Shown: positions 41,154 through 51,305 of the stretch, piece after piece
Layout: every line of letters begins with the position of its first letter
Numbering within the stretch: the first letter of the stretch is position 1
DNA from: Xenophilus azovorans DSM 13620
Lineage (GTDB): Bacteria > Pseudomonadota > Gammaproteobacteria > Burkholderiales > Burkholderiaceae_C
Reading direction: 5' to 3'
DNA: 64,000 nucleotides
Assembly: GCF_000745855.1 (NCBI RefSeq)
Contig: NZ_JQKD01000021.1
Span: 44,076-108,075, forward strand
Position numbers and translations under genes: made by a program
Notes under the pieces: generated by a model
Told to the model about the DNA's origin: nothing
Databases searched by the model: none
What the model saw: only the letters and a program-made list of their open reading frames with translations

Positions 41154-43403
41154 ATGAAGAACACTTCCCGTCGCGATTTCTTCCGCACGTCGGCCGGCGC
41201 CCTCGGCGCGGCCTCGGCCCTCGGCATGATCCCGCCCTCGATCCGCAAGGCGCTCGCCGTCGAGGCGGCGGTCGACACCGGCACCATCGAGGACGTCAAG
41301 CACATCGTGATCCTGATGCAGGAGAACCGCAGCTTCGACCACTACTTCGGCACCCTGCGCGGCGTGCGCGGCTTCGGCGACCGCTTCCCGATCCCGCTGG
41401 CCAGCGGCAAGCCGGTGTTCTACCAGCCCAACCCCAGCGGCGGCGCGGAGATCCCGCCCTTCCGCCGCGACTCCAGGGTCGCCAACGCGCTGATCGGCTC
41501 CGGCACGCCGCACAACTTCCCCGACCAGCAGGCCGCGTGGAACCAGGGGAAGATGGACCGCTGGATCCAGTTCAAGAACCAGGCGACGATGGGCTTCTAC
41601 CTGCGCGAGGACATCCCGTTCCAGTTCGCGCTCGCCGACGCCTTCACGCTCTGCGACGGCTACCACTGCTCCATCCTCACCGGCACCGACCCGAACCGCA
41701 TCATTTTCTGGTCGGGCTCCAACTTCAATCCTGAACTGCGCCAGCGGGGCATCAACAGCACGGACACCGACTCCGAGCCCGTCAACTCGCGCTGCTGGCC
41801 CAACCCGTCCAGGTGGGTCGCGGGCCGGGAGCAGCAGGCCGACGGCTCGGGCCAGATCGATCCCGCCACGGGCGCCTACAACTACAAGTACACCAACAAC
41901 GCCTTCAAGTGGGACACGTTGCCGGACGTCCTGCAGAAGGCGGGCATCAGCTGGCACATCTACCAGAACATGAACAACAACTGGACGGGCGCCATGCACG
42001 GCTGCCTGGCCTTCGAGAGCTTCCGCACCGCGCAGCCGGGTTCGCCGATCTACGAGCACGGCCTGACCGGTGGCCCCGAGGCGGCCGACGGCGCCGTCAA
42101 CTTCCTGGCCCAGCTCAAGCACGACGTGATCAACGGCACGCTGCCGCAGGTGTCGTGGGTGCTGCCCACGCAGGCCCTGGCCGAGCATCCCGGCAGCAGC
42201 GAGGGCGTGGCCGGCGCCGCCGACTTCATCGCGGACGTGCTGGACGCGCTGACGGCCAATCCCGCGGTCTGGAGCAGGACGGTGCTGTTCGTGACCTTCG
42301 ACGAGAACGACGGCTTCTTCGACCACCTGGCGATGCCGGCCGTGCCGTCGTACGACGCCGGCGGCAACCTGATGGGCAAGTCCACCGTGCCGCTGGACGG
42401 CGAGTACTTCGACGCCTCGGTGGGCAGCTACCTCAACGCCAACGACACCACCAGCGGCAAGATCCGCCCCTGGGGCCTGAGCTCGCGCGTGCCGATGTAC
42501 GTGGTGTCGCCGTGGAGCAAGGGCGGCTGGGTCAACTCGCAGGTGTTCGACCACACCTCGGTGGGCCGCTTCCTGGAAAAGCGCTTCGGCATCACCGTGG
42601 AGGCCATCAGCCCGTGGCATCGCGCGGTCTGCGGCGACCTCACCTCCTGCCTCGACTTCGCCACCCCGAACGATCCGGTCTTCCCCGCGCTGCCCGACAC
42701 CAGCAACTTCCCCGCGATCAACGCGGCGCAGCGGCTGCTGCCCACGGCCCCCGTGACCACCGCGCCCGCCACGCCGCAGCCGCTGTACCAGGAGACCGGC
42801 ACACGCCTGTCACGCGCGCTGCCCTACGAGCTGCACACGAGCGCGCGCATCGAGCCGCGCGGCCTGGTGTCGCTGATCTTCAGCAACACCGGCGAGCAGG
42901 GCGCGGTGTTCCACGTCTACGACAAGCTGCACCTCGACCGCATCCCGCGCCGCTACACGGTGGAGGCCGGCAAGCAGCTCCAGGACTACTGGAACACCGA
43001 CGCCGGCGACGGCGGGAAGTACGAGCTCTGGGTCTACAGCACCAACGGCTTCGTGCGCAGCTTCCAGGGCGATGCGCTGGCCCACGACGCGGCCGGCTTC
43101 AAGCCCGAGGTGCAGGTGTGCTACGAGCCCGCGAACGGGCAGGTCTACCTCAAGGTGCACAACGGCGGCACGGCCGCCGGCAGCGTCACGGTGACGGCCA
43201 ACGCCTACCGCACCGACGGCCCCTGGGCGCTGGACGTGGCGGCCGGCGAGACCGGCACGCTGCACTGGAACCTCGACGACAGCGGCCGCTGGTACGACTT
43301 CACCGTGACCGCGGGCGCCGTCGAGCGCCGCTTCGCCGGCCGCGTCGAGACCGGCAAGCCGGGCGTGAGCGATCCCGCGATGGCGCTGCACCTGACGGCC
43401 TGA
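41154..43403 (+). CDS. Tat-exported phosphocholine-type phospholipase C
   Basis: 749 residues. A twin-arginine signal (SRRDFFRTSAG, residues 5-15) leads a phosphoesterase-family catalytic domain: ILMQENRSFDHYFGTLRGVRGFGDR near the N-terminus, FVTFDENDGFFDH (metal/active-site Asp and Glu) and FDHTSVGRFLEKRFG. Two C-terminal DUF756 beta domains (about residues 555-650 and 660-745) include TNGFVRSFQGDA and LDDSGRWYDFTV. It cleaves phospholipid head groups outside the inner membrane, releasing a phosphorylated alcohol. Next to a PhnDCE-type importer and a HAD phosphatase it fits phosphate or head-group scavenging (inference). Confidence 0.93.
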   Translation: MKNTSRRDFFRTSAGALGAASALGMIPPSIRKALAVEAAVDTGTIEDVKHIVILMQENRSFDHYFGTLRGVRGFGDRFPIPLASGKPVFYQPNPSGGAEIPPFRRDSRVANALIGSGTPHNFPDQQAAWNQGKMDRWIQFKNQATMGFYLREDIPFQFALADAFTLCDGYHCSILTGTDPNRIIFWSGSNFNPELRQRGINSTDTDSEPVNSRCWPNPSRWVAGREQQADGSGQIDPATGAYNYKYTNNAFKWDTLPDVLQKAGISWHIYQNMNNNWTGAMHGCLAFESFRTAQPGSPIYEHGLTGGPEAADGAVNFLAQLKHDVINGTLPQVSWVLPTQALAEHPGSSEGVAGAADFIADVLDALTANPAVWSRTVLFVTFDENDGFFDHLAMPAVPSYDAGGNLMGKSTVPLDGEYFDASVGSYLNANDTTSGKIRPWGLSSRVPMYVVSPWSKGGWVNSQVFDHTSVGRFLEKRFGITVEAISPWHRAVCGDLTSCLDFATPNDPVFPALPDTSNFPAINAAQRLLPTAPVTTAPATPQPLYQETGTRLSRALPYELHTSARIEPRGLVSLIFSNTGEQGAVFHVYDKLHLDRIPRRYTVEAGKQLQDYWNTDAGDGGKYELWVYSTNGFVRSFQGDALAHDAAGFKPEVQVCYEPANGQVYLKVHNGGTAAGSVTVTANAYRTDGPWALDVAAGETGTLHWNLDDSGRWYDFTVTAGAVERRFAGRVETGKPGVSDPAMALHLTA

Positions 43404-43440
43404 GCGCCGCATCCGCGCAAGGGCAACGGAAACAAAGACC

Positions 43441-45156
43441 ATGAACGCAAGAAAGAACACGCGGCGCGCACCGCGCCGCGCGGCCCTGCTCGGGCTGGCG
43501 GTCGCACTCGGCACCGGCGCCGGCCTCGCCGCCGCGCAGCCGGTGGCCTGGGACCCCGCCAAGGGCAACCTCGGCATCGGCGAGGGCGCCGGCAACACCG
43601 GCGTCACCGGCAACAACAACCAGGCGGTCGGCAAGAACGCCGGCAACAACGTCGGCACCAACTGGAACCTGGCCATCGGCGAGGCGGCCGGCACCAACGT
43701 GAGCGGCGGCAACGCCAACGTGGCGGTCGGCTTCAACGCGGGCCAGAACGTGCAGGGCGGCTGGAACCAGGCGATCGGCCGCAGCGCCGGCCAGAACGTG
43801 ACCGGCAACTACAACAACGCCACCGGCTTCTGGGCCGGCACCGGCGTGACCGGCTCGTACAACAACGCCTACGGCAACAACGCCGGGCGCACCGTCACCG
43901 GCAGCAACAACCAGGCCTTCGGCAACGGCGCGGGCAACAACGTGGGCACCAACTGGAACCTCGCCATCGGCGAGGGCGCCGGCTCCAACGTGTCGGGCAA
44001 GAACGCGAACCAGGCGATCGGCTACTACGCGGGCACCAACGTCGAGGGCGGCTGGAACCAGTCGATGGGCCGCAGCGCCGGCCAGGACGTGACGGGCGAC
44101 TACAACAACGCGGTCGGCTTCTGGGCCGGCACCAACGTCACCGGCAGCAACAACGAGGCCTACGGCAGCAACGCCGGGCGCGACGTGGTCGGCAGCGGCA
44201 ACCAGGCCTACGGCGCCGGCGCCGGCCAGGGCGTGAACGGCAGCAACAACCTCTCGACGGGGCTGGGCGCGGGCGTCGGCGTCAGCGGCTCGGGCAACCA
44301 GGCCTCGGGGACGATGGCCGGCGCGCAGGTCTCGGGCAACAACAACCTGGCGATGGGGCAGGCCGCCGGCGGCGGGGTGCAGGGCAGCCGGAACCAGGCC
44401 TTCGGCGACGCCGCCGGGCAGGGTGTGGCGGGCGACGGCAACATCGCGCAGGGCAGCGGCGCGGGGCGCAACGTCGTCGGCAGCAACAACATCGCGATCG
44501 GCGCCGAGGCGGGTGTGTACGTCAACGCGAGCCAGGCGGTCTCGCTCGGCACCGCGGCGCGTGCCAGCGCCGACGACGCCATCGCGCTCGGCACCAACGC
44601 CACCGCCGCGCATGCCGGCAGCGTGGCGCTGGGGGCGGGCAGCGCGACCACGCGCGGCGCGCAGGCCGCCTACACCGCGATCGGCCTGGCGGGCGTGCAG
44701 TCCTCGGCGGGCGAGGTGGCGCTGGGCCAACGGCAGATCACCGGCGTGGCGCCGGGCAGTGCGCCCACCGACGCCACCAACGTCGGCCAGGTGCAGGGCA
44801 TGGTGCAGGAGGGCGTGGCATCGGCCAACGCCTACACCGACACGGTGGCGGCGCAGGGCCTGCCCATCGGCAAGGCCTACACCGACATGACGGCCAACCG
44901 CCTGCAGGGCCAGATCGACGAGACCGCCCGGCGCGCCTACGCCGGCATCGCCAGCGTGGCGGCGCTGGAGGCCGCGCCGCTGGTGCCCGGCAAGCTCAGC
45001 TACGCCGTGGGCCTGGGCAACTACCGCAGCGAGAGCGCGATCGGCGGCTCGGTCCGCCACACCACGCAGGACGGCCGCTACAGCTTCACGCTCGGCCTGG
45101 GCGCGAGCAGTTCGGGCGTGGTGACGCGGGTGGCGCTGACCGGCGTGTTCGACTGA
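43441..45156 (+). CDS. Trimeric autotransporter adhesin (YadA family) with repeat-only passenger
   Basis: 571 residues. A signal peptide (about residues 1-33, ending GLAAAQ) is followed by about nineteen 16-residue Asn/Gly-rich repeats of the form NxAxGxxAGxxVxGxx (residues about 43-360). Canonical YadA head repeats follow (AVSLGTAARASADDAIALGTNATAAHAGSVALG), a neck-like motif (ATNVGQVQGM), and the C-terminal YadA anchor (LSYAVGLGNYRSESAIGGSVR, ending VALTGVFD). The coiled-coil stalk is almost absent, about 45 residues. The repeats should form a trimeric left-handed beta-roll at the cell surface. It starts 37 bases after the phospholipase gene and ends at a strong terminator. Confidence 0.9.
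   Translation: MNARKNTRRAPRRAALLGLAVALGTGAGLAAAQPVAWDPAKGNLGIGEGAGNTGVTGNNNQAVGKNAGNNVGTNWNLAIGEAAGTNVSGGNANVAVGFNAGQNVQGGWNQAIGRSAGQNVTGNYNNATGFWAGTGVTGSYNNAYGNNAGRTVTGSNNQAFGNGAGNNVGTNWNLAIGEGAGSNVSGKNANQAIGYYAGTNVEGGWNQSMGRSAGQDVTGDYNNAVGFWAGTNVTGSNNEAYGSNAGRDVVGSGNQAYGAGAGQGVNGSNNLSTGLGAGVGVSGSGNQASGTMAGAQVSGNNNLAMGQAAGGGVQGSRNQAFGDAAGQGVAGDGNIAQGSGAGRNVVGSNNIAIGAEAGVYVNASQAVSLGTAARASADDAIALGTNATAAHAGSVALGAGSATTRGAQAAYTAIGLAGVQSSAGEVALGQRQITGVAPGSAPTDATNVGQVQGMVQEGVASANAYTDTVAAQGLPIGKAYTDMTANRLQGQIDETARRAYAGIASVAALEAAPLVPGKLSYAVGLGNYRSESAIGGSVRHTTQDGRYSFTLGLGASSSGVVTRVALTGVFD
43618..44199 (+). repeat. Tandem 291-base duplication inside the adhesin gene
   Basis: Two direct copies, 43618-43908 and 43909-44199, each encoding 97 residues made of six short repeats (five of 16 and one of 17 residues). 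The order of unit types (NVGTNW, NVSGxNA, GGW, RSAGQ, FWAGT, NNAGR/SNAGR) is the same in both copies, showing duplication of a six-repeat block. Confidence 0.9.
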
Positions 45157-45180
45157 GCATCGTTATCGGCTTCGGCAGGA

Positions 45181-45218
45181 AAAAGCCGCCCGCTCGGTAA
45201 CGAGGGGCGGCTTTTTTC
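45181..45218 (+). terminator. Bidirectional rho-independent terminator
   Basis: AAAAA-GCCGCCC-G-CTCG-GTAA-CGAG-GGGCGGC-TTTTTT. An 11-bp stem with one bulge, A-run on one side and T-run on the other, between the convergent adhesin gene and pmd operon. Confidence 0.95.
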
Positions 45219-45251
45219 GTGCGCGGGAAGCGGCTCCCGAGAAGCGAGGAC

Positions 45252-46217
45252 TCAGCCCTTGTCGAGCTGCTGCTCCAGCTGATCCAGCACCTGGTAGCAG
45301 GGCAGCACCTGCGCGATGCTCGAATTCGGCTCGCGCCCTTCGCGGATGGCGGCGAAGAACTCGCGGTCCTGCAGCTCGATGCCGTTCATCGACACGTCCA
45401 CCTTGCTCACGTCCACCGGCGTCTCGGGGCCCTTGCTGTGCGACTGCACCAGGTCATCGTAGCGCGCGATATAGGTGGCGGTGTCGCCGATGTAGCGGAA
45501 GAAAGTGCCCAGCGGGCCGTCGTTGTTGAACGAGAGGCTCAGCGTGCAGATGGCGCCGTTGGCGGCCTGCAGCTGGATGCTCATGTCCATCGCGATGCCC
45601 AGGTCCTTGTGGATCGGGCCCTGCACGGCGTTGGCCTTCACGATCGGGCTGCCGGCCTGGTAGGCGAACAGGTCCACCGTGTGCGCGGCGTGGTGCCACA
45701 GAAGGTGGTCGGTCCAGCTGCGCGGCTGGCCCAGCGCGTTCATGTTGGTGCGGCGGAAGAAGTATGTCTGCACGTCCATCTGCTGGATGTTGAACTCGCC
45801 CGCGGCGATCTTCTTGTGCACGTACTGGTGGCTGGGGTTGAAGCGGCGCGTGTGGCCGACCATGGCGACCTTGCCCGTCTTCTTCTGCAGGGCCAGCACT
45901 TCCTCGCCTTCCTTGAGCACGTCGCACAGCGGGATCTCCACCTGCACGTGCTTGCCGGCCTCCAGGCAGGCCCTGGTCTGCGCGGCGTGCATCTGCGTGG
46001 GGGTGCAGAGGATGACGGCGTCCACCTCCTTGAGCGCCAGGCTCTCGGCCAGGTCGGTCGTCACGTGCCTGATGCCGTACTGGTCCGCGACCTCCTTGGT
46101 CTTGCCCAGGTCGCGGCTGATCAGCGAGACGACCTCGACGCCGTCGATGTTCTTGATGCCGTCCAGGTGCTTGATGCCGAAGGCGCCGGCGCCGGCCAGG
46201 GCTACTTTGATGGTCAT
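45252..46217 (-). CDS. pmdC: 4-carboxy-2-hydroxymuconate-6-semialdehyde dehydrogenase
   Basis: 321 residues, Gfo/Idh-type fold as in LigC/PmdC. Rossmann motif ALAGAGAFGIKHL, ILCTPTQMHAAQT, VQVEIPLCD in place of the usual EKP loop, and LLWHHAAHTVDLFAYQAG (His of the active site). It oxidises the hemiacetal of the ring-cleavage product to 2-pyrone-4,6-dicarboxylate with NADP. Last gene of the pmd operon, 20 bases after pmdB and ending before the shared terminator. Confidence 0.95.
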   Translation of the reverse strand: MTIKVALAGAGAFGIKHLDGIKNIDGVEVVSLISRDLGKTKEVADQYGIRHVTTDLAESLALKEVDAVILCTPTQMHAAQTRACLEAGKHVQVEIPLCDVLKEGEEVLALQKKTGKVAMVGHTRRFNPSHQYVHKKIAAGEFNIQQMDVQTYFFRRTNMNALGQPRSWTDHLLWHHAAHTVDLFAYQAGSPIVKANAVQGPIHKDLGIAMDMSIQLQAANGAICTLSLSFNNDGPLGTFFRYIGDTATYIARYDDLVQSHSKGPETPVDVSKVDVSMNGIELQDREFFAAIREGREPNSSIAQVLPCYQVLDQLEQQLDKG

Positions 46218-46237
46218 GTCGGGTTCCTTTTCCGGAT

Positions 46238-47555
<1,318 letters not shown>

Positions 47556-47568
47556 CGGGGCCTCCTGC

Positions 47569-48504
47569 TTACTTCGTTTCTTCGGGCCAGTACAGGCGCA
47601 TCGGGTTGTCCACCAGCAGCTTCTTCTGCAGCTCGGCCGTCGGCGCGATGTGCGGGATGAAGTCCACCAGCAGGCCGTCGTCGGGCATGTGGCCCTTGAG
47701 GTTGGGGTGCGGCCAGTCGGTGCCCCACAGCACGCGGTCGGGGAACAGCTCCACCACCTTGCGCGCGAAGGGCACCACGTCGCGGTAGGCATTGCGTTCA
47801 CCGTCCAGCGCCGGCGGGCCGGCGACGGACAGGCGCTCGGGGCAGCTCACCTTGCTCCATACGTTGGGGTGCTCGCGCATGAACTTCAGGAACAGCTCGA
47901 ACTCCGGGCCGTCGATGGGCTTGGTCACGTCGGGGCGGCCCATGTGGTCGACCACCACCGTGGTCGGCAGCGCGGTGAAGAAGTCCCACAGCTCGGGCAG
48001 GTCCACCGCCTCGAAGTAGATGACGACGTGCCAGCCGAGCTTGCCGATGCGGCCGGCGATCTCCATCAGCTCGTCCTTGGGCGTGAAGTCCACGAGGCGC
48101 TTGACGAAGTTGAAGCGCACGCCGCGCACGCCGGCCTCGTGCAGGGCCTGCAGCTCGGCGTCGCTGACGCTGCGCCTGACGGTGGCGACGCCGCGCGCCT
48201 TGCCCTCCGACGACTGCAGCGCATCGACCAGCGCGCGGTTGTCGGCGCCGTGGCAGGTGGCCTGCACGATCACGTTGCGGGCGAAGCCCAGGTGGTCGCG
48301 CAGCGCGAAGAGCTGCGCCTTGCTCGCGTCGCAGGGCGTGTACTTGCGCTCGGGCGCGTAGGGGAACTGCTCGCCGGGGCCGAACACGTGGCAGTGGGCG
48401 TCGACGCTGCCCGGCGGGACCTGGAATGCCGGCTTGCTCGGGCCGGTGTACCAGTCGAGCCAGCCGGGCGTCTTCTCGAAGGGGCCGGAGGTGGGTTTGC
48501 TCAT
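47569..48504 (-). CDS. pmdD: 2-pyrone-4,6-dicarboxylate hydrolase
   Basis: 311 residues, amidohydrolase family like LigI. VDAHCHVFGPG (His pair at the first strand), VVIYFEAVDLPEL, VVDHMGRPD (His), SKVSCPERLS, and LWGTDWPHPN with the catalytic Asp. Hydrolyses the pyrone lactone ring to 4-oxalomesaconate. 13 bases upstream of pmdA. Confidence 0.95.
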   Translation of the reverse strand: MSKPTSGPFEKTPGWLDWYTGPSKPAFQVPPGSVDAHCHVFGPGEQFPYAPERKYTPCDASKAQLFALRDHLGFARNVIVQATCHGADNRALVDALQSSEGKARGVATVRRSVSDAELQALHEAGVRGVRFNFVKRLVDFTPKDELMEIAGRIGKLGWHVVIYFEAVDLPELWDFFTALPTTVVVDHMGRPDVTKPIDGPEFELFLKFMREHPNVWSKVSCPERLSVAGPPALDGERNAYRDVVPFARKVVELFPDRVLWGTDWPHPNLKGHMPDDGLLVDFIPHIAPTAELQKKLLVDNPMRLYWPEETK

Positions 48505-48514
48505 GTCGTCTCCT

Positions 48515-49504
48515 TCAGTCCAGCGAGATGTCGGCCTTGCGGATGACGTCGCCGAAGCGCTGCGTCTCCGTCTTCAGGGTGGCCTGGAACTGCTGCGGCG
48601 TGGCCGGGAAGGGCTCGTAGCCGAAGGTCTTGAACTTCTCGGCGAAGTCCTTGTCCTTGAGCACCTCCACCAGGTCCTTGCGGATCTTGTCGGTCACCGC
48701 GGCGGGCAGGCCCGGCGGGACGGCCACCACGTTCCAGCCCGTGACCTCGAAGTCCTTCGGGCCGCCCGACTCGCCCACCGTCGGGATGTCGGGGAAGTCC
48801 GGCGACCGCTGCGGTGCGGTGAAGGCCAGCAGCCGCAGCTTGCCGGCGCGGTACATCGGGCCGGCCGTGCCGGCGCTGCCCAGCGCGAAGTCGATCTCGC
48901 CCGTGGCCACCGAGGTGTAGAGCTGCGTGGTCTCCTTGAAGATCACGTGCTCCATCTGGGTGCCGGTCATGCTCTCGAACAGCTCGGAGCCCAGGTGCAC
49001 GGGGTTGCCCACCGACCAGGAGCCGTAGTTCAGCTTGCCCGGATGGGCCTTGGCGTCGGCAATGATGTCGCCCACGCTCTTGTACTTGCTGTTGGTCGGC
49101 ACGGTGAAGAAGAAGTGCGTCTTGAACAGCGGCTGGGCGATGGTGAAGTCCTTCACCGGGTCGTAGGGCAGCTTCTTGAACAGCGTGGGGTAGGCGGCCA
49201 GGTGCACGTTGTCGAGGATCAGCAGGTCCGTGCCGTCCTTGGCGCCGCGCTTCCAGGCGTCGATGGCGATGAAGCCGTTGCCGCCGGGGCGGTTGTCCAC
49301 CGTCACCGGCTGGCCCCACAGGCGCGAGAGCTTGTCGGCCGCCAGGCGGGCCACGCCGTCGGGGCCGCCGCCCACGGGGAAGGGCGTGATGATGCGCACC
49401 GGCTTCGTCGGGTAGGCGCCCTGGGCGGCGGCGCCGAAGGGCAGGGCGGCCGCGAGGGCGGTGCCGGCCAGGGCCAGCAGGCCGCGGCGGATCGGGGATG
49501 TCAT
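48515..49504 (-). CDS. Bug/TctC-family periplasmic binding protein in the pmd operon
   Basis: 329 residues. Signal peptide about residues 1-27 (LLALAGTALAAALPFGAAAQ), then the TctC fold: YPTKPVRIITPFPVGGGPDGVARLAADKLS, VTVDNRPGGNGFIAIDAWKRG, LNYGSWSVGNPVHLGSELF, FPDIPTVGESGGPKDFEVTGWN. Bug proteins bind carboxylates for tripartite tricarboxylate transporters or for sensing; the membrane partners are not encoded nearby. Placed between pmdD and the aldolase gene, its ligand is likely a pathway acid such as protocatechuate or pyrone dicarboxylate (inference). Confidence 0.93.
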   Translation of the reverse strand: MTSPIRRGLLALAGTALAAALPFGAAAQGAYPTKPVRIITPFPVGGGPDGVARLAADKLSRLWGQPVTVDNRPGGNGFIAIDAWKRGAKDGTDLLILDNVHLAAYPTLFKKLPYDPVKDFTIAQPLFKTHFFFTVPTNSKYKSVGDIIADAKAHPGKLNYGSWSVGNPVHLGSELFESMTGTQMEHVIFKETTQLYTSVATGEIDFALGSAGTAGPMYRAGKLRLLAFTAPQRSPDFPDIPTVGESGGPKDFEVTGWNVVAVPPGLPAAVTDKIRKDLVEVLKDKDFAEKFKTFGYEPFPATPQQFQATLKTETQRFGDVIRKADISLD

Positions 49505-49545
49505 GGGATGGAGGCTCCTGGGTTCGGGAAATCGGTGGTGGGCGC

Positions 49546-50229
49546 TCAGTCGATGTACTTCAGCCCCGCGGCCGCCAGCGGCTCGCGCATCTTGTAGTAG
49601 TCCAGGCCCAGGGTGCCGCCGGCGAAGATGTCGCGCTTGCCGCCTTCGTTGGCCTCGCGCTTGCGGGCGGCTTCCAGCGTCCGGGCGGCGATGGCGCGCG
49701 GCACGCAGACCACGCCGTCGTCGTCGGCCACGATCACGTCGCCGGGCGTGACGAAGGCGCCCGCGCAGACGATGGGGATGTTCACCGAGCCCGGCGTGGC
49801 CTTGATGGTGCCCTTGGACGACACGTAGCGGCTCCAGACCGGGAAGTGCATCTCGCGCAGCACCTTGGTGTCGCGCACGCCGGCCTCGATGACCAGCGCG
49901 CGGGCGCCGCGGGCCTGGAAGCTGGTGGCCAGCAGGTCGCCGAAGTAGCCGTCGCTGCATTCCGCCGTGACGGTGGCGACCACGATGTCGCCGGGCCGGA
50001 TCTGCTCGGCCGCGACGTGCATCATCCAGTTGTCGCCGGGCTGCAGCAGCACCGTGACGGCCGTGCCGGACACCGCCACGTCCTGCTGGATCGGGCGCAT
50101 GTAGGGCTTCATCAGCCCCACGCGGCCCATGGCCTCGTGCACGGTGGCCGAGCCGAAGGCGGCCAGCGCGTCGGCCGTCTCGCGGTCGGTGCGCTCAATG
50201 TTGCGGTAGACAACGCCGAGTTCATACAT
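49546..50229 (-). CDS. pmdF: 4-carboxy-4-hydroxy-2-oxoadipate aldolase/oxaloacetate decarboxylase
   Basis: 227 residues, HMG/CHA aldolase (LigK, RraA-like fold). [64 protein letters not shown] (the GxLLA and RD metal/substrate motifs), and [14 protein letters not shown]. It cleaves the last intermediate to pyruvate and oxaloacetate and usually decarboxylates oxaloacetate too. 17 bases after the hydratase gene. Confidence 0.94.
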   Translation of the reverse strand: MYELGVVYRNIERTDRETADALAAFGSATVHEAMGRVGLMKPYMRPIQQDVAVSGTAVTVLLQPGDNWMMHVAAEQIRPGDIVVATVTAECSDGYFGDLLATSFQARGARALVIEAGVRDTKVLREMHFPVWSRYVSSKGTIKATPGSVNIPIVCAGAFVTPGDVIVADDDGVVCVPRAIAARTLEAARKREANEGGKRDIFAGGTLGLDYYKMREPLAAAGLKYID

Positions 50230-50246
50230 GTCTTATCTCCTTGGGA

Positions 50247-51275
50247 TCACTTGTTCTTCGCCTTGAGGGCGGCGTCCAGGCGCGGGAAGACGCGGCGCGC
50301 GTTGCCCTCGAACACCTGGTAGCGCTCCTCGTCCGTGAGGTTGGCCGTGGCGTTCACGTAGCGCTTGGTGTCGTCGTAGTAGTGGCCGGTGGTCGGGTCG
50401 ATGCCGCGCACCGCGCCGATCATCTCGCTGGCGAAAAGAATGTTCTTGACCGGGATCACCTTCGTCAGCAGGTCGATGCCCGGCTGGTGGTAGACGCAGG
50501 TGTCGAAGAAGATGTTGTTGAGGATGTGATCATGAAGCAGCGGCTTCTTCATCTCCTGCGCCAGCCCGCGGAAGCGGCCCCAGTGGTAGGGCACCGCGCC
50601 GCCGCCGTGCGGGATCACGAACTTCAGCGTCGGGAAGTCCTTGAACAGGTCGCCCTGGATGCACTGCATCACCGCGGTGGTGTCGGCGTTGAGGTAGTGC
50701 GCGCCGGTGGTGTGGAAGCACGCGTTGCAGCTCGTGCTCACGTGGATCATCGCGGGGATGTCGTACTCCACCATCTTCTCGTAGATGGGGTACCAGTGGC
50801 GGTCGGTCAGCGGCGGGCTGGTCCAGTGGCCGCCGCTCGGGTCGGGGTTGAGGTTGATGCCGACGTTGCCGTACTGCTCCACGCACTTCACCAGCTCGGG
50901 GATGCAGGTCTTCGGGTCGACGCCGGGGCTCTGCGGCAGCATCGCGGCCGGGATGAAGTTGTCGGGGAAGAGCTGGCTGACGCGGTAGCACAGCTCGTTG
51001 CAGATCGCCGCCCAGGTGCTGGAAACCTCGAAGTCGCCGATGTGGTGCGCCATGAAGCTGGCGCGCGGGCTGAAGATGGTCAGGTCGGAGCCGCGCTCCT
51101 TCATCAGGCGCAGCTGGTTGCTCTCGATCGATTCGCGCAGCTCGTCGTCGGAGATCTTCAGGTCCGAGACCCTGGGCTTGGCCGACGGGTCCTTGATGCC
51201 GGCGATCTGGGCGTTGCGCCAGTTCTCCAGCGCCTTGGGCGCGGTGGTGTAGTGGCCGTGGCAGTCGATGATCAT
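50247..51275 (-). CDS. pmdE: 4-oxalomesaconate hydratase
   Basis: 342 residues, amidohydrolase-2 family like LigJ. MIIDCHGHYTTAP (metal-binding HxH), SPRASFMAHHIG, NLNPDPSGGHW, MIHVSTSCNACFHTTGAHYLNADT, VIPHGGGAVPYHWGRFRG, and LFASEMIGAVRGIDP. It adds water to the oxalomesaconate formed after pyrone hydrolysis. Full length, in an unbroken operon run with the aldolase gene. Confidence 0.95.
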   Translation of the reverse strand: MIIDCHGHYTTAPKALENWRNAQIAGIKDPSAKPRVSDLKISDDELRESIESNQLRLMKERGSDLTIFSPRASFMAHHIGDFEVSSTWAAICNELCYRVSQLFPDNFIPAAMLPQSPGVDPKTCIPELVKCVEQYGNVGINLNPDPSGGHWTSPPLTDRHWYPIYEKMVEYDIPAMIHVSTSCNACFHTTGAHYLNADTTAVMQCIQGDLFKDFPTLKFVIPHGGGAVPYHWGRFRGLAQEMKKPLLHDHILNNIFFDTCVYHQPGIDLLTKVIPVKNILFASEMIGAVRGIDPTTGHYYDDTKRYVNATANLTDEERYQVFEGNARRVFPRLDAALKAKNK

Positions 51276-51305
51276 GCGGGTCCTTCGTGCGATGTGAGGG
51301 GTGAA

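Noticed and set aside
43618..44560. 48-base periodicity considered as a CRISPR-like or non-coding array
   Set aside because: The period equals 16 codons in frame, units vary at third positions and encode a consistent beta-roll motif; there are no spacers or cas genes.
43300..45060. 586-codon minus-strand frame opposite the adhesin
   Set aside because: It mirrors the adhesin's periodic codons, so its repeats are only the complement of the real repeats.
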